The position numbers and the translations under genes are program-made. Positions 1 to 11,534 of a stretch of DNA of 64,000 bases are shown here, in pieces (within the stretch, counting starts at the first letter, position 1; every line of letters starts with the position of its first letter). The stretch is from Chelonoidis abingdonii (taxonomy: Eukaryota; Chordata; Testudines; Testudinidae), in assembly GCF_003597395.2 (NCBI RefSeq), contig NC_133790.1:26743167-26807166 (forward strand), in the 5' to 3' direction. Under the pieces are notes generated by a model. That model was not told the origin of the DNA, ran no database searches, and worked only from the letters and a program-made list of their open reading frames with translations.

Positions 1-285
1 AGCTCTGGTCACCCCTTCTCAAAAAAGAAAGAGTAAAATTGGAAAAAAAATACAATGAAGGGTAACAAAAATGATTAGGGGTATGGAAAAGCTTCTTTCT
101 GAGGAGAAATTAAAAAGACTGGGATTGTTCAACTGAGAACAGAGACGACTGACACTGGCAGATGAGTTGCCAGCTCAGGCCAAGATCCCTAGGCCCCAAC
201 TGAACAGTGACAAATCCATAGCGGGAAACTAGTTTAGCTCAACTGTCTGATCCAGTATGGCCTTTCTTATATACTTAGGTGCGTA
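1..285 (+). mobile_element. CR1 LINE 3' fragment, sense orientation
   Basis: Translation of the first 150 bases gives a degraded C-terminal part of a CR1 ORF2 (pattern ...MIRGMEKLLSEEKLKRLGLFN...), with a stop and indels. The part near 230-285 carries the tail text 'gtctgatccagtatggcc' that ends many reptilian CR1 copies. The fragment is cut by the window start, so its true 5' extent is unknown. It lies head-on to a separate minus-strand CR1 piece at 480-1490. It is non-functional. Confidence 0.7.
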
Positions 286-479
286 AGGAGCCAGTCATCC
301 TGTTCCCTAGTGTGATCTGATGGTCTGCAGCAGACAGCATCTAGTATCCCACTTTGTGCTTAATTGGTTAGGACATTGATCCATTAGACAATCAAGATCC
401 TTTGCTTCTGAACTGTCAGTGACTAGGAAAGAGATAATGCCATTTTGAACAGAGTGCCACTCCCTCTCCCCTTTTGCCC

Positions 480-1490
480 ACCTGATCCTTCCTAAATAGG
501 TTATCTAAATAGCACATAATCAGTAATCTTAGCATTCCAAGCAGGCAAATCTTTCCACCAGGTTTCAGTTATACCTACAAGCTTGAATTTATGCTCATAA
601 ATGAGTAATTCCAATTCCTCTTGTTTGTTTCCCAGGCTCCAACTACTGGTGCGTAGGCAATTCAAGAATTTCTTCTCTTCACATCCATTGGTGATGACTT
701 TTGCTCTCAACATCAGGCTTTAGTTTTAAACGAGTGCACATTTGTTCCCTCTTTTCACCCTCCCTTTCGATTGTTAGTCTGATGCCCTACTGACTAGTCT
801 GTCTCTGAGGAGATTGGTTCCTCTTCGAGATGAACATCATTCAAATTATGCAGGTCCCTCTCCTCATAGAAGATGGCTCATTATTTCACAATACCAAAAT
901 CATCCACCCTATGCCATCTACAAAGCCAGCGGTTTACTTCCAAAAATCTTCGGCTTTCTGTGTTCCTTCATTTATGGGACAGGAAGGATCTTTGAAAAGA
1001 TCATTTGGACAGTCTTCTCCTTCAGAGTTCCCTGAAGTCATCTATAATCTGTGAACTACCCAGCGAAGCAGCGTTATTTGTGCCTATATGCCCCATCACC
1101 ACTGGATCATTGTCTGACAACTTCAGAAGCCTATCTCATCTTAGAGTGAAGTGTCATTTGTGGCTTTAGAAGACAGTTCACCATCCTGCTGTCTGCCTGT
1201 CCCTTGCAGAACATCCTGCCTGTTCTTCTTAATATAGAATATCCAATAAGGATCATCTGGTTTCCTTGGACAGTTGGGGATCTCTTTGTGACAAACACTG
1301 GTGCTAATCAAAGACCCACCAGTCACATGGCCCTTACACAAGCTAACTGACTTGTCTCACTTGGCCTGTTCAGGGACCAACACAGAGAACACAAACAGCA
1401 GAGGGACCAAACCCACCACTCTTCAAGTCCCTCAATCTCCAAGATCAAAATCCACAGCTATGTTCTCCAAAACATCCCTGTTGGATGCTC
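480..1490 (-). mobile_element. CR1-like LINE 5' region: ORF1 esterase remnant plus start of ORF2 endonuclease
   Basis: Read on the minus strand, about 1140-720 contains a degraded esterase-like stretch (HIGTNNAA followed by IIDDFREL), the kind of SGNH/GDSL esterase reported in CR1 ORF1. An open frame at 713-501 follows, with the start of an apurinic-type endonuclease domain (SLGNKQEELELL, then GITETWW with the catalytic Glu). In-frame stops show it is dead. Most LINE copies lose their 5' end; this one keeps the 5' part and lacks the reverse transcriptase. The upstream limit near 1490 is approximate. Confidence 0.65.
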
Positions 1491-1589
1491 CTGTTGTTTA
1501 ACCATTTCTATTAAAGATATATGTAGCAGCATTAATTTTCAGTGTCCGTGCATTGGATGGGCGGTTGGGTCATCTAAGCTCAAAGACTG

Positions 1590-1712
1590 GCTCAGCCACA
1601 GATTGCCTACGTGAGATTGGTCAAGTCACATCATCTGCTCTGTACCTCTGCTCCCCAAATGCAAGATGGGGATCCTCCATCATAGGGCTGTTGTGAAGAT
1701 AAATCCACAGTG
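1590..1712 (+). mobile_element. MIR-like tRNA-derived SINE fragment
   Basis: The core resembles the SINE text 'gtcaagtcacatcatctgctctgtacctctg...aaatgcaagatggggat' followed by 'agggctgttgtgaag'. This is the conserved MIR/CORE-SINE centre seen throughout amniotes. It is old and diverged, with no intact A/B box promoter. Confidence 0.55.
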
Positions 1713-3450
1713 AGAGCTGTGCCACTGAGAGCAGGCTCGGTCCCCTCTCCCGTCATACAGTGTAGTCTCCTTGTTAGAATGTTAAGCATCAGGATAGAAT
1801 AAATTAGGCCCAGGGTCTCAGCAGGTATAAAATGAAGATAGCTCCATTAGTTTCAGATGAACTGAGGCTCTGGCCCTGAATTTGGCAGCATAATATATTT
1901 GCTATGCTAAATTTGCAGCAAGGGGAGGGAAATAAAATGGGTTTAGAAGCATAATCCGGCTTTGTACCTCCAGAAAGTTTCTATTTTTATTTTAAAAAAG
2001 GAAAACATTAGTTCTATTTGCAAAGTAGGAAGGAAAAATACATCCTTTTCCCCCCAAGGGCCACTAAGACTGGGTTCTTGGCCAGTGGTTCTGCAGTATC
2101 ATGTTTTAAAAGAACAAGGCAGGTCTCCATTTACTACCTGTCCTAAACCTCAGATATTTTAGAAGGAAAATGCCTGTTGTGGTTTAAAGAGTAAGATTGT
2201 TACGTGGTGGTCAAAAGAGAAGGATAGAAAAATTCATGCATCTGAATTTATGGGTTGCTAAGGAAGCATAAGAAAGAGTTGAGAAAACACGAATGGAAAT
2301 GGGGACAAACACAGTTACTGCTTGTACCCCAGGGACAACCTCTAAAGAAGTCTCACAAGCTGGCAAAATTACGGCAGTGTAGACTACAAGCCAGTCCTCT
2401 CATTCCCCTCAGTGGGCGTTGGATCAGGCCCTTTGCCCAGAGGCAAGACATTTTTATTAGAAAGGTGAATGTGCCCATACGCCTCCGGAGGAAACGGGCA
2501 GCAAGGAATCCAGACCTTTACAAGCACCAGTGTGGGAGCCAAGTGCAACGAGCAAGACCCAAAGCACTTGGGCATCGCCTTGTTCTAGGCCGTGGGGGGA
2601 GGGTTGTGTAGAATTTTAGCCAAAGGAATGGGTGTAGCAGGAGAGCCCCAACTCTGCAGCACCAACCATCAGCCAAAATGCCAATGGCTGGGCTGAACTT
2701 GCATATCTATTTACATAACACTTACATTGAACATGAATCCTCATCGCCACAGTGGCTGCTTGTCCTCATATCTCCCTAGATAAGGCAGCTAAAACTCTGG
2801 CCAATGGGGTTAGCCTCACCCTGCAGTAATGGGGAAGGGAGGCCATAGGCTCTGTTTTACAATATGACCTTCAGGTCCATACTAGGACAACTCCCCAGGA
2901 AGAGCTAGCATTGAGCTTCCCACAGCATCAGTGGGACTGGGAAGTAGGAAAAACCCAAAGGGGTGCCTTGATGTATTGCTTTCTTTTGAAAAGTATTGAA
3001 AAGCTGCAAAAGGAGAGCTGGAAATGGTACCCAAGAGGGTGCACATTCTGCCCCAGCCCTTGCTACTACCATCCCCACCTCACCCAGTGAGGACCCACAA
3101 GCCCAAGAAGCTCTCTCAGGGGAAGCCAGAGAGATGATGGAGCCATGCCATGGAGATGGGTCTACCCACATCCATGTGTTCAATTTCCTAGGGATCCATA
3201 GGCTTGATCTTGCAGTGTGCAATGAGCATCTGGACCTATGTTGTTTCTCTTCTTCTTGGTCAGGTATCTATTTCCCGATCATATTTTTATTGGACCCATC
3301 ACCATAGTATTAAAGTGTTTTTTGGGAGAGAAATTGAAAAGAACATTTTACGGCAGTGGTTCTGCTTTCACACTTGAGGATTGCACCAATTTAACTACAT
3401 TTTTTTTCTACTCATTTAATTAAACTGAGGCAAAAACCAAGCATAGACAA
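1713..3450. other. Intergenic DNA, no gene recognised
   Basis: Unique-looking sequence of moderate GC. Short open frames such as 2255-2611 (+) and 2905-3222 (-) resemble no family, have no splice context and overlap each other on opposite strands. I treat them as chance frames. Confidence 0.6.
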
Positions 3451-3875
3451 TTCATAGATTCCAAGGCCAGTAGGGACCTCCTGTGTAACACAGCTCAGAG
3501 AATGTCCCGAAAATAATTTCCAGGGCAGTGCTTTTAGAAAAAACATCCCATCTTGATTTAAATATTGTCAGTGATGGAAAATCCCCCACAATCCTTGGTA
3601 AGTTGTTCTAATGGTTAATTATTCTCAGTATTAACATTTTATGACATAATTTTAGTCTGAATGTGTCTAACTTCAACTTCCAGTCACTGGATCACTTTAC
3701 ACCTATCTTTGCTAGACTGAAGAGCTCATTGTCAAATATTTGTTCCCCATGTAGATACTTACAGGCTGTAATCCAGTCACTCCTTAATCTTCTCTTTGCC
3801 AAACTAAATGGATTGAGCTCCTCAAATATATCACTGTTTTCTAATCCTCTAATCATTCTCATGGCATTTCAAGCC
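3451..3875 (-). mobile_element. Old CR1 LINE 3' fragment, antisense
   Basis: Begins with the characteristic antisense CR1 3' end (ttcatagattccaaggccag), then the text 'gaccTcctgtgtaacacag' and 'tgttccccatgtagatactta'. It runs about 425 bases into the ORF2 C-terminal region. It is more diverged than the copy at 26380. A + strand open frame at 3663-3962 is the antisense of this element and not a gene. Confidence 0.8.
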
Positions 3876-3964
3876 CTTGACCAGGCCCCTTACAGATCAT
3901 GGAGGGGAAACAGAGGAAAAAAGGAGAGTGGATGTGGGGAATATAACCAGATCCCAGTTTAAAC

Positions 3965-4210
3965 TCTAGTGGATAGGTCACTGGCCTGGGAAAACTAGGT
4001 TGTGTTCTCATCTCTGCCACTGATAAACCTGCCTGACCTTGGGCAAGGTACTACACTTCTCTGTGCCTTTGTTTCCCCTGCCCCACTTTGTCCGCAGACT
4101 GGTGCAAGGACTGTCTCTCTGCTTGTACAGTGCCTAACACCATGCAGTCCTGATCCTGGTTGGGGCCTGACAGTCTGTCACTCTATTGCTACTAATGATA
4201 CTAATCCAGA
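3965..4210 (+). mobile_element. MIR-like tRNA-derived SINE, nearly full length
   Basis: Starts with a tRNA-like head (tagtggataggtcactggcctggg), then the core 'accttgggcaaggtactacacttctctgtgcctttgtttcccc', and ends in a 'cagtgcctaacacc...cctgatcctggttggggcct' tail. Head, core and tail are in the expected order. It follows CR1 3451-3875 after a gap of about 90 bases. Confidence 0.7.
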
Positions 4211-4639
4211 GGCCTGGAAAGATAATTCAGTTACAGCAAGTCTCAGCTTTGTCAACAGTAGCAGATGAAATGCTCCGTTGCTTTATCTTATAATGTTGGA
4301 GAATATTGCAGGTCTGTTTATTTACAGTGAGCATCTTTGCCAACAGTTATAACTTTCTTCCAAATCCTTACTGAAGGAGACCAGGGCACCTTCACTTGCC
4401 CAGTATTAGCGCCTTTAACTGTATGGTCCCCAACATAACCCTGGAATGCTTGTAACGCACAGGACTTGCACTAGTTTAACTAAAACCAATTTAATTAAAT
4501 AAGTGCCACATTTCAGTCCAGAAGAGCCACCACTGCCAGGAAATACACTTTTAAATTCCTCTCCCTAAAAAACATTTATGTGCTGTAGCGATGGGTCCTT
4601 TAGAAATACTGTCAATAGACAGACCCATAACTTCTGCCT
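4211..4639. other. Intergenic DNA, nothing recognised
   Basis: AT-leaning unique sequence between two repeat fragments. No exon, repeat or convincing open frame is visible. Confidence 0.6.
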
Positions 4640-4792
4640 ACCACAAGCCAGGAATACAAGCTGGGGATGGATCACTCTAAAATTGCCCTGTTCTCTACAC
4701 TCTCCCTGAAACTCTGGGACGGCTGCTGTCGGAGACAGGATTCTGGCCTCTGTGGACCATTGGTCTGACCCAGTGTGGCTGTTCTTATGTTT
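4640..4792 (+). mobile_element. CR1 3'-end fragment, sense
   Basis: Contains the common reptilian CR1 3' text 'gctggggatggatcact', then 'ctgctgtcggagacagga' and 'ggtctgacccagtgtggctgttcttatg'. No coding part remains. Cryptodiran turtle SINEs share this 3' end with CR1, so a SINE tail is an alternative. Confidence 0.65.
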
Positions 4793-4835
4793 TTAATCAG
4801 TTGCTCTGAAGTATCCTCTAACATGACAACGTTCT

Positions 4836-5160
4836 GTAGTGGGAGATGAAGGATGGTCCAGTAGTTAAGGCCCTAGTCTAGGACTTCAAAGACCCGCATA
4901 CAGCTCCCTTCTCTACCAGAGACATCCAGCTCAAGCTGCAACTTCAAAGCACTGTCTACACAGCAGTTTTTACAGCACAAGCACTTGGAGTAGGAGGCTT
5001 GCTTCCATGTAGACTTCCTCTTAGCTGTTCTTTGTCTCAGTTTCCCTTCTGGAAAATTGAAGGCAGTAGCATTTCCTGCCCTCACAAGGGCGTGGTGAGG
5101 AGGAATCCATTAAAGACTGTGAGGCATTCAGATACTGCAGTGATGGGGCCATATGCGCGT
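4836..5160 (+). mobile_element. MIR-like SINE split by a small MITE-like insert
   Basis: The tRNA-like head (gatggtccagtagttaaggcc) at about 4850-4930 is separated from the core/tail (tgtctcagtttcccttctgg ... gatggggccatat) starting near 5032. The insert at about 4950-5015 starts gtctacac and ends catgtagac, an imperfect terminal inverted repeat like that of the element at 12248-12372. This suggests insertion of a DNA transposon relic into an older SINE. Confidence 0.5.
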
Positions 5161-5689
5161 CTTAAAAAGAGTGGGGTAAGATTTATAAGTCTACTGGCAG
5201 ATTTAAAATGAATCATAACTGTGTGTTATGTATGTGCTTTGCAGTGGTCTATTTTAAAGACTCAACTAACTGGTTAAGTGATTCTTAAGGTATGCACGTG
5301 GGTTAAGAGTTCAGGTGAGCTACTCTATTCTTATCAGCCAGAGCTGTGTCTACACCCCAGAAAGTGTTTGACATTAGGTCCTTCTATCTCGCTTTGCTGC
5401 AGCAGCAGTTGAAGTTGGCAGAACCCATCTCTATCACAGGGCCGATCATTTCTAACAGCAGCCTTCAGGCAGAGACACCAGTTTATGTCCAGCAGGCAGG
5501 GTCTAGAACTCCCTGGGGTCATTGCAAGGGGAAAAGTGGTTTGTTCAGTGGAGGAGAATCAGGTGAAAGTTACTTACAGCCAGAGGCATTTTCTTCTGTA
5601 AATTAACCTGTGAGCGTCTATCACAGAAAGCCGCTTGGAGGGAGCTGCCAGGGACCATGACATGGTTTCTCTGACTCATAAATTAATCT

Positions 5690-5885
5690 AGGTTTGATGC
5701 AGTAATGGGATTTTCCTCCATGTGCTTTACAAAGGAGGTCAGTGCCATTATCCCCATAGGGAAACTGAGGCACAGAGCAGGGAAGTGATGTGTTCACAGT
5801 AGGCTAGGGGCAGAGCCAGGAATAGAATCCAAGTCTCTTGAATCCTTGTTTAGTGATCGGTCCACTATGCCACACTGCCTCTGCC
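5690..5885 (-). mobile_element. MIR-like tRNA-derived SINE, antisense
   Basis: Antisense SINE text is clear: 'ccattatccccatagggaaactgaggcacagagcagggaagtg', then 'gcagagccaggaatagaatcc', ending with the antisense tRNA head 'tccactatgccacactgcct'. Confidence 0.7.
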
Positions 5886-7260
5886 ACTACTTATTAGCGC
5901 CAGTCTGAAAATACAGGTGGCTGCTTGTGTCCCTTCATTATGCAAGCATGGACCAAAGCTTAGCCTTCCCTAGCACTGTGGGGCTGAGACCTCTGGAGCC
6001 AGGAGGCTTTGTGTCCCAGGTGTAGCCACTTATAGCCGGATTTTTAAGATGCTGAGCTCCCACAGCTCCCAAAGAAGTCAAGTGGGAACTCTCACCTCTG
6101 GTGAATCAGCACCATAGTGCTTACAGGGGCAGAGGTTCTGAGTCCACACCCCACCTGTGACTTGGGGGATGCTGTCCAGGAGGCATTGAGCATGGGCAGC
6201 ATCTCCCTGAGATGGACGTGACAAGCTGGCTCAAGGCTGATTGACTGACAGCTGGTGAAACTGCACACATCGTCCTTGCTGACTGCTCCAAACCAGAGCT
6301 GTCACCAAGGAAAGAAAGAGGAGATGCTACTGAGGGATACAGAACCCCCCACGCACACACACACACTGGCTGTAATAAAGAAAGAATCATGGTTCCTTCT
6401 TCCCGCCCCAGGTTTTTCCACAGAGGGGACCGAGGACCAGCAGAGAGCTGCTTAGCAGGTGGATGGAAGGTTGGGGAGTTTACATGCACAACCTTACTTA
6501 TTCCTGAGCAGCTCTGCTCATTGCACCCGCAGAACAAGTTTGCCCACTCTCCCCTTTCCTTTCCAATTGCCCTCAGGGCTTGTGGGTCAAATCCCATTTC
6601 AGAGTTGTACTGGAGACCCTGTCGCCTGCTCCTGCTTCATTTGTGCGCTTTATTATGTCACCAAAACCCCTTGCTGGAATGGTAGCCCAATGACTCCCTG
6701 TCCTTCCACACAAGTCAGAGAGCTCTGACATCATCATGGATATGAAGGACTCGATTCCACAAGTCCCGAGTGCCCTCTGCTCCCAAGGCTGGCAATGGTA
6801 GACCAGTAGGGCTAGAATTTGGTTCTAAGCACATCCCTAAACAAGGTGTGATGCCTAAATTTGCATTGGCCTAGGAGTAACTGCCAAGAGATGTAGCTCC
6901 TCAGCACCATAGCATCCCTCTTGCCCCATGGCGGGAAGTAAGTTACTGCAGCCCTTGAAAAGGCAAAACTTATTATACCCCCAAAAATGTCTAGTTACTA
7001 GTCTAGCAGTGCCTGTCCGCTCCCACCACTCTCCACTCGCTCTCTGCCCACGTGCTCAAAGAGGAGGTGAAATATTCATAGTGCAGAGGCAAGACCAGGG
7101 CCCAAGATCTGAGTAGAGGGAGTGAGGGAATGGAAGCCTGCTTGGATGAGAAAAAACGAGGGTGCAATCTCCTTTATCTTTCACCAATCTTGCTCAGACT
7201 GAAACTCATAGAACTGCCAACAAAATAAGGTAGATACAACACAATGGGATGTAAGCAAAG
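5886..7260. other. Intergenic DNA, no gene recognised
   Basis: Mostly unique sequence with a short (AC)n at about 6350-6365. The longest frame (6121-6597, minus, 158 codons) has no recognisable domain and overlaps frames on the other strand. I consider it chance. An AGGTGTGA T-box half-site consensus occurs at 6844-6851, with no supporting context. Confidence 0.55.
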
Positions 7261-7493
7261 GTTGTAGGATAGTAGTTCTCAAACTTTTGTACTGGTGACC
7301 CCTTTCACATAGCAAGCCTCTGAGTGAGACCCGCCTTATAAATTAAAAACATTTTTATATATTTAACCCCATTATAAATGCTGGATGCAAAGAAGGGCTT
7401 GGGGTGGCGGCTGACAGCTCATAACCCCCCATATAATAACCTTGCAACTCCCTGAGGAGTCTTTACCCCCAATCTGAGAACCCCTGTTGTAGG
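7261..7493. mobile_element. Non-autonomous hAT-type MITE with 8-bp target-site duplication
   Basis: The direct repeat gttgtagg occurs at 7261-7268 and again at 7486-7493, and 8-bp target duplications are diagnostic of hAT transposons. Just inside are imperfect terminal inverted repeats: gttctcaaact near 7275 and its complement aatctgagaac near 7471. The interior (about 217 bases) has no transposase. It contains a 'ggtgacccctttcacatagcaagcct' type text that I associate with a common turtle MITE. Confidence 0.8.
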
Positions 7494-7865
7494 AGAAAGT
7501 AGTTCTTTGTCAGAACTAGGAGAAGAATCTAAGTGCTCCATGTTCCACTCAGTAGACATGTTTGCATTCCTGTAAGTCTAGTGACGCATGTGACATATAC
7601 ATTTATGTGGACAGTGGGTTTGCAATATCATATATGGGATTATTTTTCTTAGCATCTGGTAAGAAATGTTTAGAAAGGAAACCTGCAATATATAATAGCC
7701 AAGAGCACAAAGCCAAAACCGCCGGACACAACCCCCAAGCCACAGAGCTAGGCTGACGGATTTGCAGCTGTAACGTACTTGTGGATAAACAAATAGAAGT
7801 AGATTCCACTCTCTCATTGACCTCCCCTCAATTGCATTGGCCTCCTCTTCAGAAGGTAGCTGCAC

Positions 7866-8072
7866 ATGGTAGTGGATAGGGAACTGGGCTTAGCATCAAT
7901 TAGGTTTCTTCCTGGCTCTGACCATGACCTGTTGTGTGACCCTGGTCAGTCTGTTTCCCTTTATTGGTCTTGCTTATTTTATGTGAACTGTCTCTTAATA
8001 AATGTTTGTACAGGATCTAACACAATGGAATCCTGACCTGGCTTAGGTCCAGGAAACACTATGCAATATAAC
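7866..8072 (+). mobile_element. MIR-like tRNA-derived SINE
   Basis: tRNA-like head (tagtggatagggaactgggc), core (tgtgtgaccctggtcagtct) and tail (acaggatctaacacaatggaatcctgacctggcttagg) appear in order. It is moderately diverged. Confidence 0.65.
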
Positions 8073-8326
8073 CTATAAACAGCATCTATCCCTACTCCTG
8101 CTCCAAATTGCATGTCCACTATGCATTGTCAATGAGGCCTGAGCCCTAGCACACTCCTTATCCTCTCCAGACACACCCCTTTCCTCAGCTTTCTACTCAG
8201 GAGGCGCATCCATTTGACTAAGACCAGAAAAAGACAGGCAGGTGGTTAGGGTTTTAGTAGAACTTGGCAGATGCATCCAGTGTGAAGTCCATGCTTTCCT
8301 ACAGGCTTACAATGTGACCCGAGGAC

Positions 8327-8448
8327 CAGATTTTCAAAAGTATTTAGATGCAGATTGTAATCTAGTGGAATATTCAAAAGGCACCTTTCTGCATCATTTA
8401 GACACTTTTCTGTGTCATTAAGTGCCTAAATACCTTTGAAAAAATCTG
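8327..8448. mobile_element. Palindromic MITE (AGATTTTCAAAAGTATTTAG type)
   Basis: The left arm cagattttcaaaagtattta starting at 8327 is matched in inverted orientation by the right arm taaatacctttgaaaaaatctg ending at 8448. The element is about 120 bases with no coding content. Partial copies with related text lie near 9150-9205, 30200-30320 and 31410-31500. Confidence 0.65.
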
Positions 8449-8464
8449 TTCTTTTATCTCTTCT

Positions 8465-8582
8465 TGCCATAGTTCCCCACCTGTAAAAAGGGTATAATAG
8501 CCCAGCCCTATCTCAGCAGGGTGTTGGGAGGATAATCACATTACAGCTTGCAACATGATGGGGGCCATATAAATACCTAAGA
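8465..8582 (+). mobile_element. MIR-like SINE 3' part
   Basis: Contains 'ttccccacctgtaaaaaggg', 'agggtgttgggaggataatcacatt' and 'gatgggggccatataaatacc', the 3' half of the same SINE family as 7866-8072. The tRNA head is missing; the palindromic MITE at 8327-8448 sits immediately upstream. Confidence 0.6.
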
Positions 8583-10295
8583 GAGAGAAGTTGTGAGCAA
8601 GCCAGCACCACATGTGGAGTTAACTATACTCCAACGGTAGCCAACACATGTACTGTAAGTGATGGGCAAGTTATCTGCTCCAGGGATACACCTGTAGTTA
8701 CTTTGTGCATCCCTCCACCCCCATACTGAGTCTTCCATTGGAAAGAGCATCCTTGTGATAGGAAGAACACAAGAGATGTATGTTGTCTTCAGTAACGTAG
8801 GGATCTCATTGTGTGACGATAAACCTGCACAATCCTCACTGTTTGTTTGAGGAACTATACACAGCTGTGGGTGGATGGGAATACACATCCCTGCAAGAAG
8901 AATTTCTTTGGGACTTTCACTTGCACAGCATCTCTCAGGATCTGACCCAACAGTAGCTTTGTTTGAGGAAGGAAGTCAGGCTTTGACTCCACCATGAATA
9001 AGAGCAGATGGATGTGTCACATCCCTAATACTGCATGGACCAAACCGTAGAGTCTGCACACACTCTTTACTCCGGTAGGACACTTGTTGAAATCAGTAGG
9101 AAGGCCATCATTGCTTTCAGGGGGAGATGATGGAGCTCAGCCCCTCTGAAAATCCCATTTGTGATTTAGGTGCTTAAATACAGGGTTAGGTGCCTAACAT
9201 GAGGAGATGATGTGCAAAGAGCGTGATTCTGCTGCCCTTTCTTCAGTTGAGTAGCACCTTACTATGCAAGCAGGTTTATTGTTGTCAGTAGGGCCACTCA
9301 AGGAATAAGGTTCTTCTCAATGTGAGTATATGCGGCAGTATTGGGCCCTAAATGTTGGCCATACTGCCAAGCTCCTTATGTAGGTAGGCTTCCCACTGAC
9401 TTCACCAGGAGCATTGTCTGCATAAGAAGTAAAGGCATCAGCCCTGCACACAGCTGAGGCTCAATTCTACCCCCAGTGAAGCCAGAACATCATATTCCTT
9501 CACTACGAGAGCAAGATCAGATCTTTACAGCCTAGCAGGAATTAGAACAAACCTGCCTTTAAAGGGGTCCCACTCACCACAGCTGTGCTTTCTTGTGGCT
9601 AGCTCTGGGAAGCAGCTCTTCATACTGGATGCCCCCTTCCATCAGTTACTCATGCTATGACCCCTCTCTCTCTGCTACACAGGATGCTCCCTCTTCTTGA
9701 CTCCACCCTCTGGCCAGGTCACTATGCAGTCCCCTGCCATTCTGGGGTAACAAAGTCCCACCAGACAAGATGTCTGGATACCACCTCAGACAGTCTTCCA
9801 GTCCACATCTCCCACCTTTCCAGTAGCTGGTAGGGGAACCTAGGCCTTTCCGCTACTCCAGGTCCCAGTCCAGAGGCTCTATAACTTTCCATCCATACTC
9901 TGTTGCTGCTCCCTTGACACCTTCCTACCCCTATCTCTAGCTCCTTGCCTATCTCTAGTTTACCACTGGAAATTCCCCCATGCCCCATAGCTGCTTCACT
10001 CTTCTCAGCCTCTTGTGGGACTCCACAGTCCAGGGCAGGACCCAGGGCTTACTCTTCCCCTAGATCTCCTCCTTGTCCCCAGCCAACTCGCTTTCCATCT
10101 AGGGAATAACTTCAGACCTCCTTCCTACTACACCCTTCTACTGCCAGCTTCCTGCTTTTACAGGGCTGACCCAGATCCTCCCCAGCTGGGCTCTAGTCTC
10201 AGTTAACCCTGGTCCTCCCCCTCTCAGGTGAGGCCAGGTGATCTAATTGGCCCCAAGGCTGGTGTGGGATGCACACGTCCATCACACTGCCCCTG
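8583..10295. other. Intergenic DNA, no gene recognised
   Basis: Unique-looking DNA. About 9600-10260 is pyrimidine-rich on the + strand. Open frames here (for example 8577-8888 minus and 9722-9988 minus) show no domain, splice signals or homology that I can recognise. Confidence 0.55.
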
Positions 10296-10299
10296 TTCA

Positions 10300-10389
<90 letters not shown>

Positions 10390-10395
10390 CTTTCG
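10300..10395 (+). repeat. (CTTT)n microsatellite
   Basis: About 23 near-perfect tandem units of cttt, ending with one interrupted unit. The open frames across it (poly Phe-Leu-Ser on +, poly Lys-Glu-Arg on -) are products of the repeat. The long polypurine/polypyrimidine run can form triplex (H-) DNA. Confidence 0.97.
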
Positions 10396-11534
10396 TTTGA
10401 AACTATTGCCTTCACTCCTTCAAAAAACCCTGTAAGGTGCAGTTACTTTTTCCCAGTTCTGGATTTAAAGAAGAGGAAAGCCCAGTTAATTTTCCAAACA
10501 GCTTGATGTGGTGGTAAGGATGTATACTGTAAACATCATTAGAAGACTTTGCGTCATAAAGCGTAGCCATGTGTTCTTTATAAAAAACAAACATACTTTA
10601 GCCATGTTCATGCTGCTAGCTTCCAGTTATGGGTCTGGTTGAAAAGCTCTCATTATAAATGCTCTTAGTCCCAAGCACACTTTTTGTGTCAGTGGTTTTA
10701 TAATGGCCCTTTTGGACTTGTTTAGCCAGAGAACCTTGCAGTCTTTCCTTATTATGCATCCTTATACGATGCCCAGCTCCCACGATTAGTCAGTGAATGT
10801 ACCCACACTATTAGCTCCACTTGTCTATAATAGTAACCAAATGTCTTCAGAGATTCAAGCACCATTTTATTTTTATAGCCCTGCCTTTACATGTTAACTT
10901 GTGGCCTTGCTGGGTAACCTCTTATTTGAAAGCGACTTAATTGACTTTACCAGGCTTTGACCGTTTTTCATGTCTTCCTAAAGGGCTCATTATTAGAGAT
11001 GGATGTCTATTAATTGGATCTCTTTCTCTCTCATGCACACACATACACCTCCTTTATCTCCCTCATTGTTCATATTAGCAGTTCATGATCATATTTACGG
11101 CTTCACAGGGTTTGCTAAATAGTGATGGTGATGACACAAATAGATATAGGTTTTTCATTAAATAATTAAGTCTTAGGTGTTAAAAAGGAAAGAAATAAAT
11201 GTTAAAATTATCAGCCACTTAGGGAAGAGCTGTTAAAAATATAATTGCAAAATAAATGGACATGATCAGAATCAAGACAATGGACCTGATTCACAAGTGT
11301 GTTAGTTCAATTTCATGCTGGTGTAATGAATGTCAAAGGAATTAGAGTCTTTAAAATGGGTGTGATGCAGTAGTTAATTGGGTCCATGTTTTCTCTTTGC
11401 CTTTTGGAAGAGGTGGAGGTCATTATCACTTACAAAAAGAGGAAAGAAATGTATTAGATTTGATTAACCTATAATGCTACAATCTTTAGGACAGCTAGAC
11501 AGACAGGTAGACAGATGTATGTGCTAAAATATAG
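10396..11534. other. AT-rich intergenic block with homeodomain-type motifs
   Basis: No coding signal. The part at about 10855-11110 is repeat-free, AT-rich and contains several TAATT cores (for example cttaattgac and tattaattgg). That texture is typical of conserved non-coding enhancers in gene deserts around developmental genes, but conservation cannot be tested here. Confidence 0.35.

Noticed and set aside
6121..6597. 158-codon minus-strand frame
   Set aside because: No recognisable domain or splice signals, with overlapping frames on the opposite strand; consistent with chance.
10224..10506. Open frames of poly Phe-Leu-Ser (+) and poly Lys-Glu-Arg (-)
   Set aside because: They are translations of the (CTTT)n microsatellite at 10300-10395.
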